NCBI GenBank assembly: GCA_021772015.1
Contig: JAETNS010000013.1
Span: 1 to 64,000 of the forward strand
Length of the DNA: 64,000 nt
Direction of reading: 5' to 3'
Source of the DNA: Prevotellaceae bacterium
Lineage (GTDB): Bacteria > Bacteroidota > Bacteroidia > Bacteroidales > Muribaculaceae
In this document: positions 33,901-41,569 of the stretch, piece after piece
Layout: each line of letters opens with the position of its first letter
Numbering within the stretch: the stretch's first letter is position 1
Notes under the pieces: model-generated
The model's database searches: none
What the model saw: only the letters and a program-made list of their open reading frames with translations
Told to the model about the DNA's origin: nothing
Program-made: the position numbers and the translations under genes

Positions 33901-35242
33901 CGGCGACGCTCTCCAGCCCTCCGGCCACGGTCTGTATTGCATAGTGGTAAGTGGTGCGCTGAGTCGGAGTTTCTATTTCCTGGCTCCAGCCGGAGGCTTC
34001 CGCCGTGAAGATCTCTCCGTCAGGATAGCGGGTGATCTTGTAATGCATGTCGCTGCGGTCGATGTTCCCGCCGTTGACACCTGTAGATCCGGCCGCTGTC
34101 CAGAAGAGTTTGACAGTCCCGGCCTTGTAGGTCATTCGCGGTGATCCGGGTGCTTTGGGGACATCTGGGCCGACATACTGGGTCGTCTTGGAACGCGGGC
34201 CTCGTCCGGTCTCGTTAGAGAAATATAAGGAGAAACAGTAACGGCCCGGAGCGTCAAGCGCAACATCGGCATTGATGTATCCGTCGGCATATAAGGCTGT
34301 TCCTGTGGCGACCTCTTTGCCGTTCGCCTCTATATGATAAGTGACGGCTTCCGTCAACAGGTCTCCGCCGATACTTTTCTGTGGGGCGCGGAACCTGACG
34401 GTTCCTGTCAGGGATGTCCCTGAGAAATTCACTGTCGGATTTCCCGAAGCGGCGGGGGCGGCGTTGTCGTAGTTCTCCGGGAAATACATACCTCCCAGCT
34501 GCTCGGCGTTCTCGAGGTCATAAACCTTGGTGGCTTCGGCAGTCGACAGGTTGACGGCATAAAGCGCGCTCTCCGCGTCGGTCTTTATGCTGAAATAGAA
34601 TATTCCGGTGGAGCGGTCGATTGCTCCTCCTGTGATCATCTCCGTGGTCTTCCCCGTGTTGCCTATCAGTGTCAGCTGGCCTGTCGCGAGGTCGACAGTG
34701 TGGAGGTTTCCTTTCCAGTCTATGGCGTAGAGCGTCCCCTCAGCGTCGAAGTCCATTGCGGCGAAAGCTGTCTCAAGGTCAGCTATCTTGTCGCAGCTGA
34801 ACTGGCTTAATTTGCATTTGCCGAAAACATATCCGTTGCCGCTTTCGTTGAAAAAGCATCCGTATGCCTCGTCGCGGGGAGCGAAGTAGGCGATGTCGGT
34901 CGCGACATTGGTTATCTTGCAATTTGTGAACAGGTCTTCCACACCCCAGCTGCGGAGGGAGTAACTTGAGCACTCCACCACGGGGAGGCCGCCGATCATC
35001 TCGTATCTGACACCATAATAATAGTTGTCGTCGGCGATTCCGCCACCGCTGGCATAGACGTTACGCTTGATTTGTTCAGGAGAGTATTCCTGGAGACTGA
35101 ACCGGTAGATGCCGGCTGACTGGGGCGGGTCAGAGACACACGCGTTGAAGAAGCGCTCCCCGTCGGCGCCATGAAGTTGGATGGCCGATGCCGTGACCGC
35201 CATAGCGGCCATAAGGGAAGCTTTCAAAATGGATCGCTTCAT
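30902..35242 (-). CDS. Large secreted multidomain protein with type IX-like sorting domain
   Basis: 1446 residues. Signal peptide 1-25. About 30-255 form a repeated-strand (beta-propeller-like) region (AFAAMDFDAEGTLYAIDWKGNLHTVDLATGQLTLIG). Fibronectin-III-like modules follow (PKAPGSPRMTYKAGTVKLFW, APGQATDLKAEADRDGSRKVTV). There are about three choice-of-anchor-J/jelly-roll segments (FATQPSTIGWTWINNDSY; SVGDTWMTVGGFSY; SSVDGWTFHDLDRA). The last ~70 residues look like a Por/type IX C-terminal sorting domain (VTVCAIDGRVVTSIQ, VTAGAYLVTVAGKTYKVM). Probably cell-surface; no catalytic motif seen. The 1011-residue protein at 60016-63051 has the same plan. Confidence 0.8.
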   Translation of the reverse strand: MKRSILKASLMAAMAVTASAIQLHGADGERFFNACVSDPPQSAGIYRFSLQEYSPEQIKRNVYASGGGIADDNYYYGVRYEMIGGLPVVECSSYSLRSWGVEDLFTNCKITNVATDIAYFAPRDEAYGCFFNESGNGYVFGKCKLSQFSCDKIADLETAFAAMDFDAEGTLYAIDWKGNLHTVDLATGQLTLIGNTGKTTEMITGGAIDRSTGIFYFSIKTDAESALYAVNLSTAEATKVYDLENAEQLGGMYFPENYDNAAPAASGNPTVNFSGTSLTGTVRFRAPQKSIGGDLLTEAVTYHIEANGKEVATGTALYADGYINADVALDAPGRYCFSLYFSNETGRGPRSKTTQYVGPDVPKAPGSPRMTYKAGTVKLFWTAAGSTGVNGGNIDRSDMHYKITRYPDGEIFTAEASGWSQEIETPTQRTTYHYAIQTVAGGLESVAANSPEFSLGPIVPPFSESFATQPSTIGWTWINNDSYIDDNYSTSSGMRLVTMNQPDEGTFLATPPMELSAGAEYEVTVSLKRGNSSYTEKFEVVAGTSLSAAGLTESVIIEPTLLESSDYQTFNATFVPAASGTYYIALHGVESGRMLYMKSFEISKGVVKGAPGQATDLKAEADRDGSRKVTVSFTAPTLTLEGTELTELTSAELLRDNETVKTITDGVAPGAKLTIVDDTDPSVGTHIYTVVCHNSAGNGIPVSAKVWVGFNAPEPVEWVKVKETEPLGTVDITWAPATIDIDGKSLDNAKVTYTLYNRDGEIVKSGVEETSATIRVVEPLAEQSWCQFRVGAVSEGGMSELTKSILVPVGQPDVAPWRESWPDKTASHLIGTTQNSVGDTWMTVGGFSYNGRDVDPQDNDGGMIGLENTCPDETIALFTGKIDLSRVSAPALTFWVYNYIGDNGKENANEIAVKAFGDNDDDFMPLQTVIIGQTGPQKQWNKVTVPLTGYEGQTVRLRLEATVITAIYVHLDNVEVNTSSPCNLSATDIVAPASVNPDKEFLVSFVVDNNGDAAISNSRAILIRNGEEVQEQTIPSLSSGTRMEVAFTEKLGVTSPDENLYSCRVEAEGDLVSSDNVTEEKTVLLRRNGNPAATELTASSSSGSISLRWAEADLTLAAPLAKTESFDNATAWKSSVDGWTFHDLDRATIGGIGKKQLPVSGQQSFFVINDTYPELNYPNDGDRFKAHTGNQCLWSMYSMRGSTYVQSNDWAISPELYGGPQTVSLYASSFQADKGQTQYLETFEVMASYTGTEPEDFVSVGRVTEVPPTWTRYEFYLPAGTRHMAIHGDSYDKYILMVDDVEFIPADGNPRPLTLTGYNIYRDGLRLNTDPVTGNTFVDDNVDPGKTYRYRVTALYDGEGESTPSNEVEISMSSGISATTSSDGVEVVTSDGQIIVNGADGMTVTVCAIDGRVVTSIQATAITRIPVTAGAYLVTVAGKTYKVMSR

Positions 35243-35419
35243 TTTGACAGATTGCCGGATTCAAAAGATCCAGAGAACTTTGCCATAGGATGGATGGTAA
35301 AATACTCTTTCAGGCTTCCGGGTGAATCCTTTTGCCGGAGCCGGGTGGTAGATAAAAGCTGTTTCGGATGTGTCTTGCCAGACGCGTCCGTTGTAAAATT
35401 ATGAATTTGCCTGATAAAA

Positions 35420-35427
35420 CAAAGTTA
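35420..35427 (-). promoter_or_regulatory. -7 box (TAACTTTG) for the large secreted protein
   Basis: TAACTTTG on the minus strand, about 180 bases before the ATG at 35242; no good -33 match. It would give a leader of about 170 nt. Confidence 0.4.
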
Positions 35428-35461
35428 AACAATTGTTAATTATTGTTATTGAAAAGCATGA

Positions 35462-35504
35462 CAAAACCCCTTCTGCCTCCGGATGTATAACCGGAGGCAG
35501 GGGG
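35462..35504. terminator. GC-rich hairpin in the divergent intergenic region
   Basis: CTGCCTCCGG (35473-35482) pairs perfectly with CCGGAGGCAG (35491-35500) around an 8-nt loop. Outer CCCC and GGGG extend it, and on the minus strand GGGGTTTTG follows. It has no obvious upstream gene on either strand, so it may be regulatory rather than a simple terminator. Confidence 0.5.
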
Positions 35505-35690
35505 CGGTGCGGTAAAAAATGCTTTTATCTACCTGGATCTTTTACTGCAATTATGTCATTTATAAGCCTCGCTCCTTTTGGAAGTGTTAACGCGAGGTGT
35601 CGGTCGCGCCGATTGTGCAAAGATAGCAGCCAAGTCATCGTTGACTGTTATTATACCGGGGGACAACCGGGGGACAACGGCATGGAAATT

Positions 35691-35718
35691 GCCTGTTCGT
35701 GAAATTTTCTTAACTTTG
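35691..35718 (+). promoter_or_regulatory. Promoter of the TPR/HTH regulator, leaderless arrangement
   Basis: TTG, 19 nt, TAACTTTG (35711-35718). The ATG at 35723 follows after only four bases, so the mRNA would begin at or inside this start codon. The next in-frame ATG is at 35741. Just upstream, CCGGGGGACAA occurs twice in tandem (near 35653-35675). Confidence 0.65.
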
Positions 35719-35722
35719 CCCC

Positions 35723-37402
35723 ATGAGATCGCCATTGTTGATGTCACTGGTTTTGATACTTGTCTTGTCGATTTCAGGCTGTTCAGACAAGGATAAAAAA
35801 GAGATGGCTGTAGCCCGCTGGACCCATCTCTCCCCTGAGACTGACCGTCTGGTGGCCTCTTTGGAAAAGGCATATATAGACCCCACCCCGTATTCCCGGC
35901 GAGACAGTCTGACACAGGCCTTTGGTCAGGTTTCCGCTGTCCCCGCGATCGCCCAGCGACTTTATTGGGAAGCGCGACTTGCCCGCGCGTCAGAGAATCA
36001 TGCCAAGGCCGACTCATTGGTGAGGAAGGGGCTGGCAGCGATCGACTCGGCAGCCTTTCCATATGAGTGGGCGCGGCTTCTTTCCCTTAAGGCCTCCTTG
36101 TCGACAGTCACTCCACAGACTGCCTATGAAATGTCAGTCAATAATCTCCGCTATTTCGAGGAGATAGGGGACTCTCTGATGACAGGATCTACATTGATGC
36201 GTCTCGGAGCCATAATGTGGTCGATCAATGATACAGTTCCTGCCGCCCGTTACTACAGGCTGGCTGATTCTGTGTTTTCTGCCGGAGGCCCGGAGATCTA
36301 CAGGTTGAGAAATCTGGTAAACATCGCCAACACCCTTGACAAGCCCTCCACGATCAGGCAGCGCGACAGCATAATGTCGTCGCTCATGGAAAATCCCGTT
36401 GTTCGTTCCGACTCATCGTTTTTCAACGATGTCTTGCGCAATGCATTCTTCAACACCGGCGATTTTGATTACATGCGCCGGGCATACGCCGTCGTGAAAG
36501 GTACTCCCAACAGGGCTGCCACACGTGCCAGATACGAAGGAGAGATGGCTGATTATTTCATTGGATATGACTTCCCCCAGGACTCGGTCAAGAAATATGC
36601 CAGGCTGGCTTTTGGGGATATCGACAAGGTAAGCGATCCCGTAGCCCGCGCCACTATATTCAATGCGATGGCATATACGGCGTATGTCGACGGGGATTAT
36701 GACTCCTCATTGGCATATTACAGACAATTCCTTGACGAAAGACTGTCTGTTGAGAAAGAACTCTTCTCGCTGGAGACGACTAAAGCCGACTATCGGGCTG
36801 GCTTCGAGCAGGCTCGCCGCGAGCAGGCCCGAAGCCATGCCCGTGAGAGGGAAGTGCTGGTGACAGCTCTGATATTGGCTTGCTCACTGGCGGTGGCCGT
36901 ATGGGTGGTGTTCTATTTCCGTATGGCCAGTGCCAGGATGAGACACCAGCGGGTGGAGATACAGCTCCAACAGAATCGCAATTATTTCAGTGCCTGCGCG
37001 CTGGCCATTGACGAGAAAGACCGTATCATCGACTCCCTTGTCAAGAGTGTCGACAAGATGCAGTCAGAAGGGAGGATCGCCCATAAAGAGGCAAGGGAAT
37101 TGACCGACAATGTGCGCCGGAGCCTTAACAACAACCTCGAACGGGAGACTTTCACTGAATTGCATAAGAAGCTCCATCCCGAGTTCATGAAGCATCTTAA
37201 GGAAGATTACCCGATGCTTACTGAAAGTCAGCTCCGGCACGCCGCATACATAGCGATGGGGCTGTCCTCCAAGCAGATATCCCAGGTGCTGAACATAGAG
37301 TATGAATCTGTGAAAAAAAGCCGTACGCGCCTGCGTGCCCGTATGGGGCTTCCATCTGACATCTCTCTCGAAGATACCCTCCGCAAATATGCCTCCTCTT
37401 AA
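35723..37402 (+). CDS. Membrane-spanning TPR regulator with C-terminal LuxR-like HTH
   Basis: 559 residues. The N-terminal signal carries a lipobox (LSISGC, Cys about 20). About 30-360 is helical TPR-like repeat, presumably periplasmic (YWEARLARASENHAKADSLV, AMAYTAYVDGDYDSSLAYYRQFL). One membrane span lies near 380-400 (VTALILACSLAVAVWVVFYF), then a coiled coil and an HTH at about 495-559 (YPMLTESQLRHAAYIAMGLSSKQISQVLNIEYESVKKSR). This is a known Bacteroidetes design that passes a periplasmic signal straight to DNA. A lipid anchor plus a membrane span in one regulator is unusual. It is divergent from the large secreted-protein gene, a possible target. Confidence 0.8.
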   Translation: MRSPLLMSLVLILVLSISGCSDKDKKEMAVARWTHLSPETDRLVASLEKAYIDPTPYSRRDSLTQAFGQVSAVPAIAQRLYWEARLARASENHAKADSLVRKGLAAIDSAAFPYEWARLLSLKASLSTVTPQTAYEMSVNNLRYFEEIGDSLMTGSTLMRLGAIMWSINDTVPAARYYRLADSVFSAGGPEIYRLRNLVNIANTLDKPSTIRQRDSIMSSLMENPVVRSDSSFFNDVLRNAFFNTGDFDYMRRAYAVVKGTPNRAATRARYEGEMADYFIGYDFPQDSVKKYARLAFGDIDKVSDPVARATIFNAMAYTAYVDGDYDSSLAYYRQFLDERLSVEKELFSLETTKADYRAGFEQARREQARSHAREREVLVTALILACSLAVAVWVVFYFRMASARMRHQRVEIQLQQNRNYFSACALAIDEKDRIIDSLVKSVDKMQSEGRIAHKEARELTDNVRRSLNNNLERETFTELHKKLHPEFMKHLKEDYPMLTESQLRHAAYIAMGLSSKQISQVLNIEYESVKKSRTRLRARMGLPSDISLEDTLRKYASS

Positions 37403-37619
37403 CCCCATCCGCGAAAATTGTTTTTAACCTTTATTAACTCGCGGTGTGCAAAATATTAAACTGTGTCATTCTTGTCGGTGCTATAAAATCTTTTCGTAAC
37501 TTGCGGGCGTTTCCAACTATGAATTTATCCTGTCATGGCGGCATCTCTCTGTTTGCCTCCCGGCAGGACTGGAGAAATATTCTCCGTCAAGGTACATTAT
37601 GAATAGAATTAGGTAGATT
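37403..37619. other. Spacer before the acyl-CoA synthetase gene
   Basis: No gene. TAACTTGC near 37496 is a partial -7 match. I see no strong terminator. Confidence 0.3.
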
Positions 37620-39341
37620 ATGATTGAGCGTTTCACAAACAGGACTGACTTTGACAGTTACCGCGATTTCGCGGAGAATTTCAGATTGCATATCCCTGAC
37701 AACTTCAATTTCGCTTATGACGTGGTGGATGCCTGGGCCGTGGAGGAGCCTGACCGTGAGGCGTTGCTATGGACGAATCCCGAGGGAGAGGAGCGTCGTT
37801 TCACTTTCGGCGACATGAAATCCCTGTCAGACAAGACAGCCTCTTTCTTCAGCAGTCTGGGGATTGGAAAAGGCACACGCGTGATGTTGATGCTCAAACG
37901 TCACTGGCAGTTCTGGCCCTCTATGATGGCTCTACACAAGCTGGGCGCGGTCGCTATCCCCGCGACCCACCTGCTGACTGCTGAAGATATCGAGTACAGA
38001 TGCCGCATGGCCGACATCAGGGTTATCGTCGCGGCCGGAGATGAGGATATGGTCGAGCATATCAATGAAGCCAGACCCCATTGCAAGAGTCTTGAATGGC
38101 TCGTCTCGACCGGACCGTGTGTGCCTTCCGGATGGCTTGATTTCAACAAAGGGATCGACAACGCCCCGCCGTTCGTCAGGCCGGATAATGTCAACACAAA
38201 TTCCGATGTGATGCTGCTGTATTTCACCTCCGGCACCTCCGGGGAGCCTAAGATGGTGGCCCACGATTTCACATACCCGTTAGGTCACATCGTGACGGCC
38301 CGTTTCTGGCATGACCTGCGGCCGGGCGACATCCACCTGACTCTCGCTGACACCGGCTGGGGAAAGGCTGTCTGGGGGAAGCTTTATGGCCAATGGATCT
38401 GCGGAGCCGATGTCTTCGTGTATGATTTCGACAAATTCGTGCCGCGCGACCTGTTGGAGATCATGGAGAAATACCGCATCAACTCTTTCTGCGCCCCACC
38501 GACGGTATTCCGGTTTCTTATCAGGGAGGATGTCAGATCATTTGACCTTTCGGCTCTCGACCGTTGCACCATAGCGGGGGAGGCTTTGAATCCCTCCGTG
38601 TTTGACAAATGGAAGGAATTGACAGGGATCTCACTGCGGGAAGGTTTTGGCCAGACCGAGACGACATTGACCGTCGGGACTTTCCCTTGGGTCGAACCGC
38701 GACCGGGATCGATGGGGTTGCCAAATCCGCTGTATGGAATTGACATTGTGGATGAGGATGGAAACAGTGTTGACGACAATGTCAACGGTGAGATTGTCAT
38801 CAGGGCAGATCGTGGCGGCGACAAACCTGCCGGACTGTTCAGGGAATACCTCGACGACGAGGAACTGACCGCCGGGGCCTGGCATGACGGGCTTTATCAC
38901 ACGGGTGACATCGCCTGGCGCGACAGTGACGGCTATTATTGGTTTGTCAGCCGCAAGGATGATGTGATAAAGTCGTCGGGCTACCGTATCGGCCCGTTTG
39001 AGGTGGAAAGCGCGTGTCTGACCCATCCGGCGGTAGTTGAATGCGCCATAACAGCGGTTCCTGATGATGTCCGGGGGCAGATTGTCAAGGCTACGATCGT
39101 TCTGGCTGCCGATTATGTACAGAAGGCAGGGGCTGATCTGGTGAAAGATATCCAGAATCATGTCAAACGTATCACTGCTCCCTATAAATATCCCCGCGTG
39201 ATAGAATTTGTGAAGGAGTTACCGAAAACCATTTCAGGGAAGATCCGTCGGGTGGCAATCAGGGCTACTGATGCCGCCGGAGCGGCAGCCAATTCCGTGA
39301 TGCCCCGCAAGCCGGGCCACAATGGAATGGTGCATGCCTGA
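37620..39341 (+). CDS. AMP-forming acyl-CoA synthetase (medium-chain/acetyl-CoA synthetase-like)
   Basis: 573 residues. Converts a carboxylic acid, ATP and CoA to acyl-CoA, AMP and PPi. The ANL core motifs are complete: the phosphate loop YFTSGTSGEPKMVAH near 205, INSFCAPPTVFRFL, GFGQTETT near 345, LYHTGDIAWRDSDGYYWFVSRKDDVIKSSGYRIGPFEVE, and the catalytic lysine segment LPKTISGKIRRVAIR near 545. The sequence type resembles medium-chain acyl-CoA or propionyl/butyryl-CoA ligases. It stands alone between spacers. Confidence 0.88.
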   Translation: MIERFTNRTDFDSYRDFAENFRLHIPDNFNFAYDVVDAWAVEEPDREALLWTNPEGEERRFTFGDMKSLSDKTASFFSSLGIGKGTRVMLMLKRHWQFWPSMMALHKLGAVAIPATHLLTAEDIEYRCRMADIRVIVAAGDEDMVEHINEARPHCKSLEWLVSTGPCVPSGWLDFNKGIDNAPPFVRPDNVNTNSDVMLLYFTSGTSGEPKMVAHDFTYPLGHIVTARFWHDLRPGDIHLTLADTGWGKAVWGKLYGQWICGADVFVYDFDKFVPRDLLEIMEKYRINSFCAPPTVFRFLIREDVRSFDLSALDRCTIAGEALNPSVFDKWKELTGISLREGFGQTETTLTVGTFPWVEPRPGSMGLPNPLYGIDIVDEDGNSVDDNVNGEIVIRADRGGDKPAGLFREYLDDEELTAGAWHDGLYHTGDIAWRDSDGYYWFVSRKDDVIKSSGYRIGPFEVESACLTHPAVVECAITAVPDDVRGQIVKATIVLAADYVQKAGADLVKDIQNHVKRITAPYKYPRVIEFVKELPKTISGKIRRVAIRATDAAGAAANSVMPRKPGHNGMVHA

Positions 39342-39357
39342 GCATCTTGCCGCAGGC

Positions 39358-39424
39358 GCAAAAAAAAATTACTCGTCGTCGCGACGAATAATCTTCTTAC
39401 CTTAAATCTAATACCATGAAAAAC
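39358..39424 (-). ncRNA. Candidate small RNA with its own -7 box and strong terminator
   Basis: On the minus strand a -7 box TACCTTTG (39437-39430) should start a transcript near 39423. A hairpin follows (ATTATTCGTC, 5-nt loop, GACGAGTAAT, 39392 to 39368) and then nine T (39368-39360), giving an RNA of about 64 nt. It contains only a six-codon frame (MVLDLR). The plus strand reads KKNYSSSRRIIFLP, which I recall as a recurring spurious short frame in Bacteroidales genomes, suggesting the element is conserved as RNA. No good -33 box is visible. Confidence 0.55.
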
Positions 39425-39517
39425 TGATGCAAAGGTATTGCTTTTATGTTTTGCAGCATAATTTTGCGGCAAGAAATCGCGCTGTGTTAACATTATTTTG
39501 CAGTATGGACGGTTTTT

Positions 39518-39559
39518 GAGGGGTCTCATAAATGGTTGTTAACATTTGTGAGACTCCTC
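39518..39559. terminator. Seventeen-bp hairpin upstream of the RlmL-like gene
   Basis: Arms 39518-39534 and 39543-39559 pair at all 17 positions counting two G:U pairs (core GTCTCA / TGAGAC), loop GTTGTTAA. It lies 137 bases before the RlmL-like gene. No poly-T on either side. Confidence 0.5.
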
Positions 39560-39662
39560 GATAGTGGTGTGGTTGTGTTCCTCGATAATTTCACTAAAAA
39601 ATCTTTAAGAAAAAGTTTGGGATACTTCTTTTGATGGAAGTCGGCTATTGCAGGGATTTTTG

Positions 39663-39670
39663 TAACTTTG
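39663..39670 (+). promoter_or_regulatory. -7 box (TAACTTTG) of the RlmL-like gene
   Basis: TAACTTTG, 25 bases before the ATG at 39696. Confidence 0.55.
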
Positions 39671-39695
39671 CACAAAATTTGATGACTTTCACCGT

Positions 39696-41471
39696 ATGGC
39701 GAACGAACGTTTTGAAATGGTGGCGAAGACCTTCCAAGGGTTGGAAGATGTGTTGGCCGAGGAATTGCGCGCATTGGGCGCGGAGAATGTCGAACCCGGC
39801 AAGAGGATGGTGTCGTTTGAGGGAGACCTCGAGACGCTTTATCGTGCCAACCTGAGTTGCCGTACGGCCATCAGGATACTCAAGCCGATATACAAGTTCA
39901 TTGCCCGCAACACAGATGAGCTTTACGAGTATGCCAAAGAGTTTGACTGGGGGAAACTGCTGTCTCCGTCGAGTACGTTCTCGATTGACACGGTGGCCTA
40001 CAGCGACGAGTTCACCCATTCGCGCTTTGTGACCTACCGAGTGAAAGATGCGATTGTCGATTGGTTCAAAGACCGTTATGGCGATGATGTGCGCCCCGGA
40101 GTACGCCTGCAGGACGCGGATGTGATGATCAACGTCCATATCGCCGGAGACCGTGTGACCCTTTCCCTCGACTCCTCGGGTGAGTCCCTTCATAAGCGTG
40201 GCTACCGTGTCGCCCAGACCGAAGCCCCGATCAATGAGGTGCTGGCTGCCGGTATCATCCTGAAAAGCGGCTGGCGAGGGGAATGCCCGCTGGTAGATCC
40301 GATGTGTGGTTCCGGGACATTCCTCATAGAGGCAGCCCTTATCGCTGCCAACATCAACCCCGGTGTCTACCGCAAACATTTCTCATTTGAGAACTGGCAC
40401 GACTTCGATGCCGAGCTGTTTGACCGGCTTTACAATGACGATTCAAACGAGAAAGATTTCGACTTCAAGATCTATGGCTCCGATATCTCACCCAAAGCGA
40501 TCGAGATAGCGATGAAGAATATCAAGAGCGCCGGGGTAGGACGGATGATCGAACTTGAGACCAAGCCGCTTTCGGCCTGGACCGACGCTCCTGAAAACGG
40601 AGTGCTTATAACGAATCCTCCCTATGGCGAGAGGATATCCTCTGACGATATGGAGGGGCTTTACGAGCTTATAGGCAACAAGCTCAAGAATGTCTTCAAA
40701 GGCTACCATGCCTGGATTATCGGTTATCATGACGAATATTTCCACCGTATCGGTCTGGCTCCGTCGCTCAAGATGCCCATACTCAACGGCGCGCTGGAGT
40801 GCGAGTTGCGCGAGTATATCATATTCGAGGGGGATTACAAGCATTTCCGTAGCCAGGGAGGCCGTCTTCGTGAGATTGATGAGGAGGAGACGCGGTTTGA
40901 ACCGTTCAGAGACCGTAAGAAACGAGACTTCCGTAAAGACCGTGATGCGCGCCGGGAATTCCTTCATGATGATGATCGCCGCAAGCCTATGCGGGACCGC
41001 CGTAAACCGGGTGAGGAGCGGCCGTTCAGGGAGAAAAGGGCTGAGCGGCGCGAGAACCGTGCCAAGGAGCCGCGCAACAAGCTTGAAGAGCGTTATCGCC
41101 CCGGAGGCAAACGCTTCGGAGACAAGGATACGCATGGATTCGACCGTGAGAAACGGGGTTTTGACAAGGAGAAGCACGGCTTTGACCGTGACTCACGCTT
41201 TGATCGTGAAAAGCGTGGCTTCGAGAAAGACAGACGCGGTTTTGACCGCGACAAGCGGGGCTTTGACAAGGAAAAACGAAGCTTCGATAGAGATTCACGT
41301 TTTGACCGTGACAGGCGTGATTCAGGCAAAGAGAGGCGTGGTTTCAGCGAGAAACCGGCTCCGTCGGAAAATCCGCTGGCTGTCCGCCGTAATCCCGAGG
41401 CTCTGAAGTCTATCACCGGCAAACAGCCCAGTCTGCCGGCCATGCGCCAGAGGAAAGGGAAGGAGGAGTGA
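39696..41471 (+). CDS. RlmL-like 23S rRNA (guanine-N2)-methyltransferase with a long charged repeat tail
   Basis: 591 residues. A THUMP domain lies at about 50-165. The UPF0020 methyltransferase domain has the SAM site LVDPMCGSGTFLIEAALIAA near 205 and the catalytic NPPYGERI near 308. The catalytic part ends near residue 385 (YIIFEGDYKHFR). Then about 200 residues of Arg/Lys/Asp/Glu follow, including roughly ten imperfect six- or seven-residue repeats such as GFDREKR, GFDKEKH and GFEKDRR (about 475-550). Such tails bind RNA or phase-separate in other proteins; here that is inference. Short RlmL relatives end near 380-400. Confidence 0.85.
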   Translation: MANERFEMVAKTFQGLEDVLAEELRALGAENVEPGKRMVSFEGDLETLYRANLSCRTAIRILKPIYKFIARNTDELYEYAKEFDWGKLLSPSSTFSIDTVAYSDEFTHSRFVTYRVKDAIVDWFKDRYGDDVRPGVRLQDADVMINVHIAGDRVTLSLDSSGESLHKRGYRVAQTEAPINEVLAAGIILKSGWRGECPLVDPMCGSGTFLIEAALIAANINPGVYRKHFSFENWHDFDAELFDRLYNDDSNEKDFDFKIYGSDISPKAIEIAMKNIKSAGVGRMIELETKPLSAWTDAPENGVLITNPPYGERISSDDMEGLYELIGNKLKNVFKGYHAWIIGYHDEYFHRIGLAPSLKMPILNGALECELREYIIFEGDYKHFRSQGGRLREIDEEETRFEPFRDRKKRDFRKDRDARREFLHDDDRRKPMRDRRKPGEERPFREKRAERRENRAKEPRNKLEERYRPGGKRFGDKDTHGFDREKRGFDKEKHGFDRDSRFDREKRGFEKDRRGFDRDKRGFDKEKRSFDRDSRFDRDRRDSGKERRGFSEKPAPSENPLAVRRNPEALKSITGKQPSLPAMRQRKGKEE

Positions 41472-41569
41472 TGACCGGCATCTGTCGATCCTCTTCAAAT
41501 GTTTCGGAGTCCATCCCTTTTCAATTGCTTAAAACTGTATTCAACCAATAATATATAATTCCCTCCATT

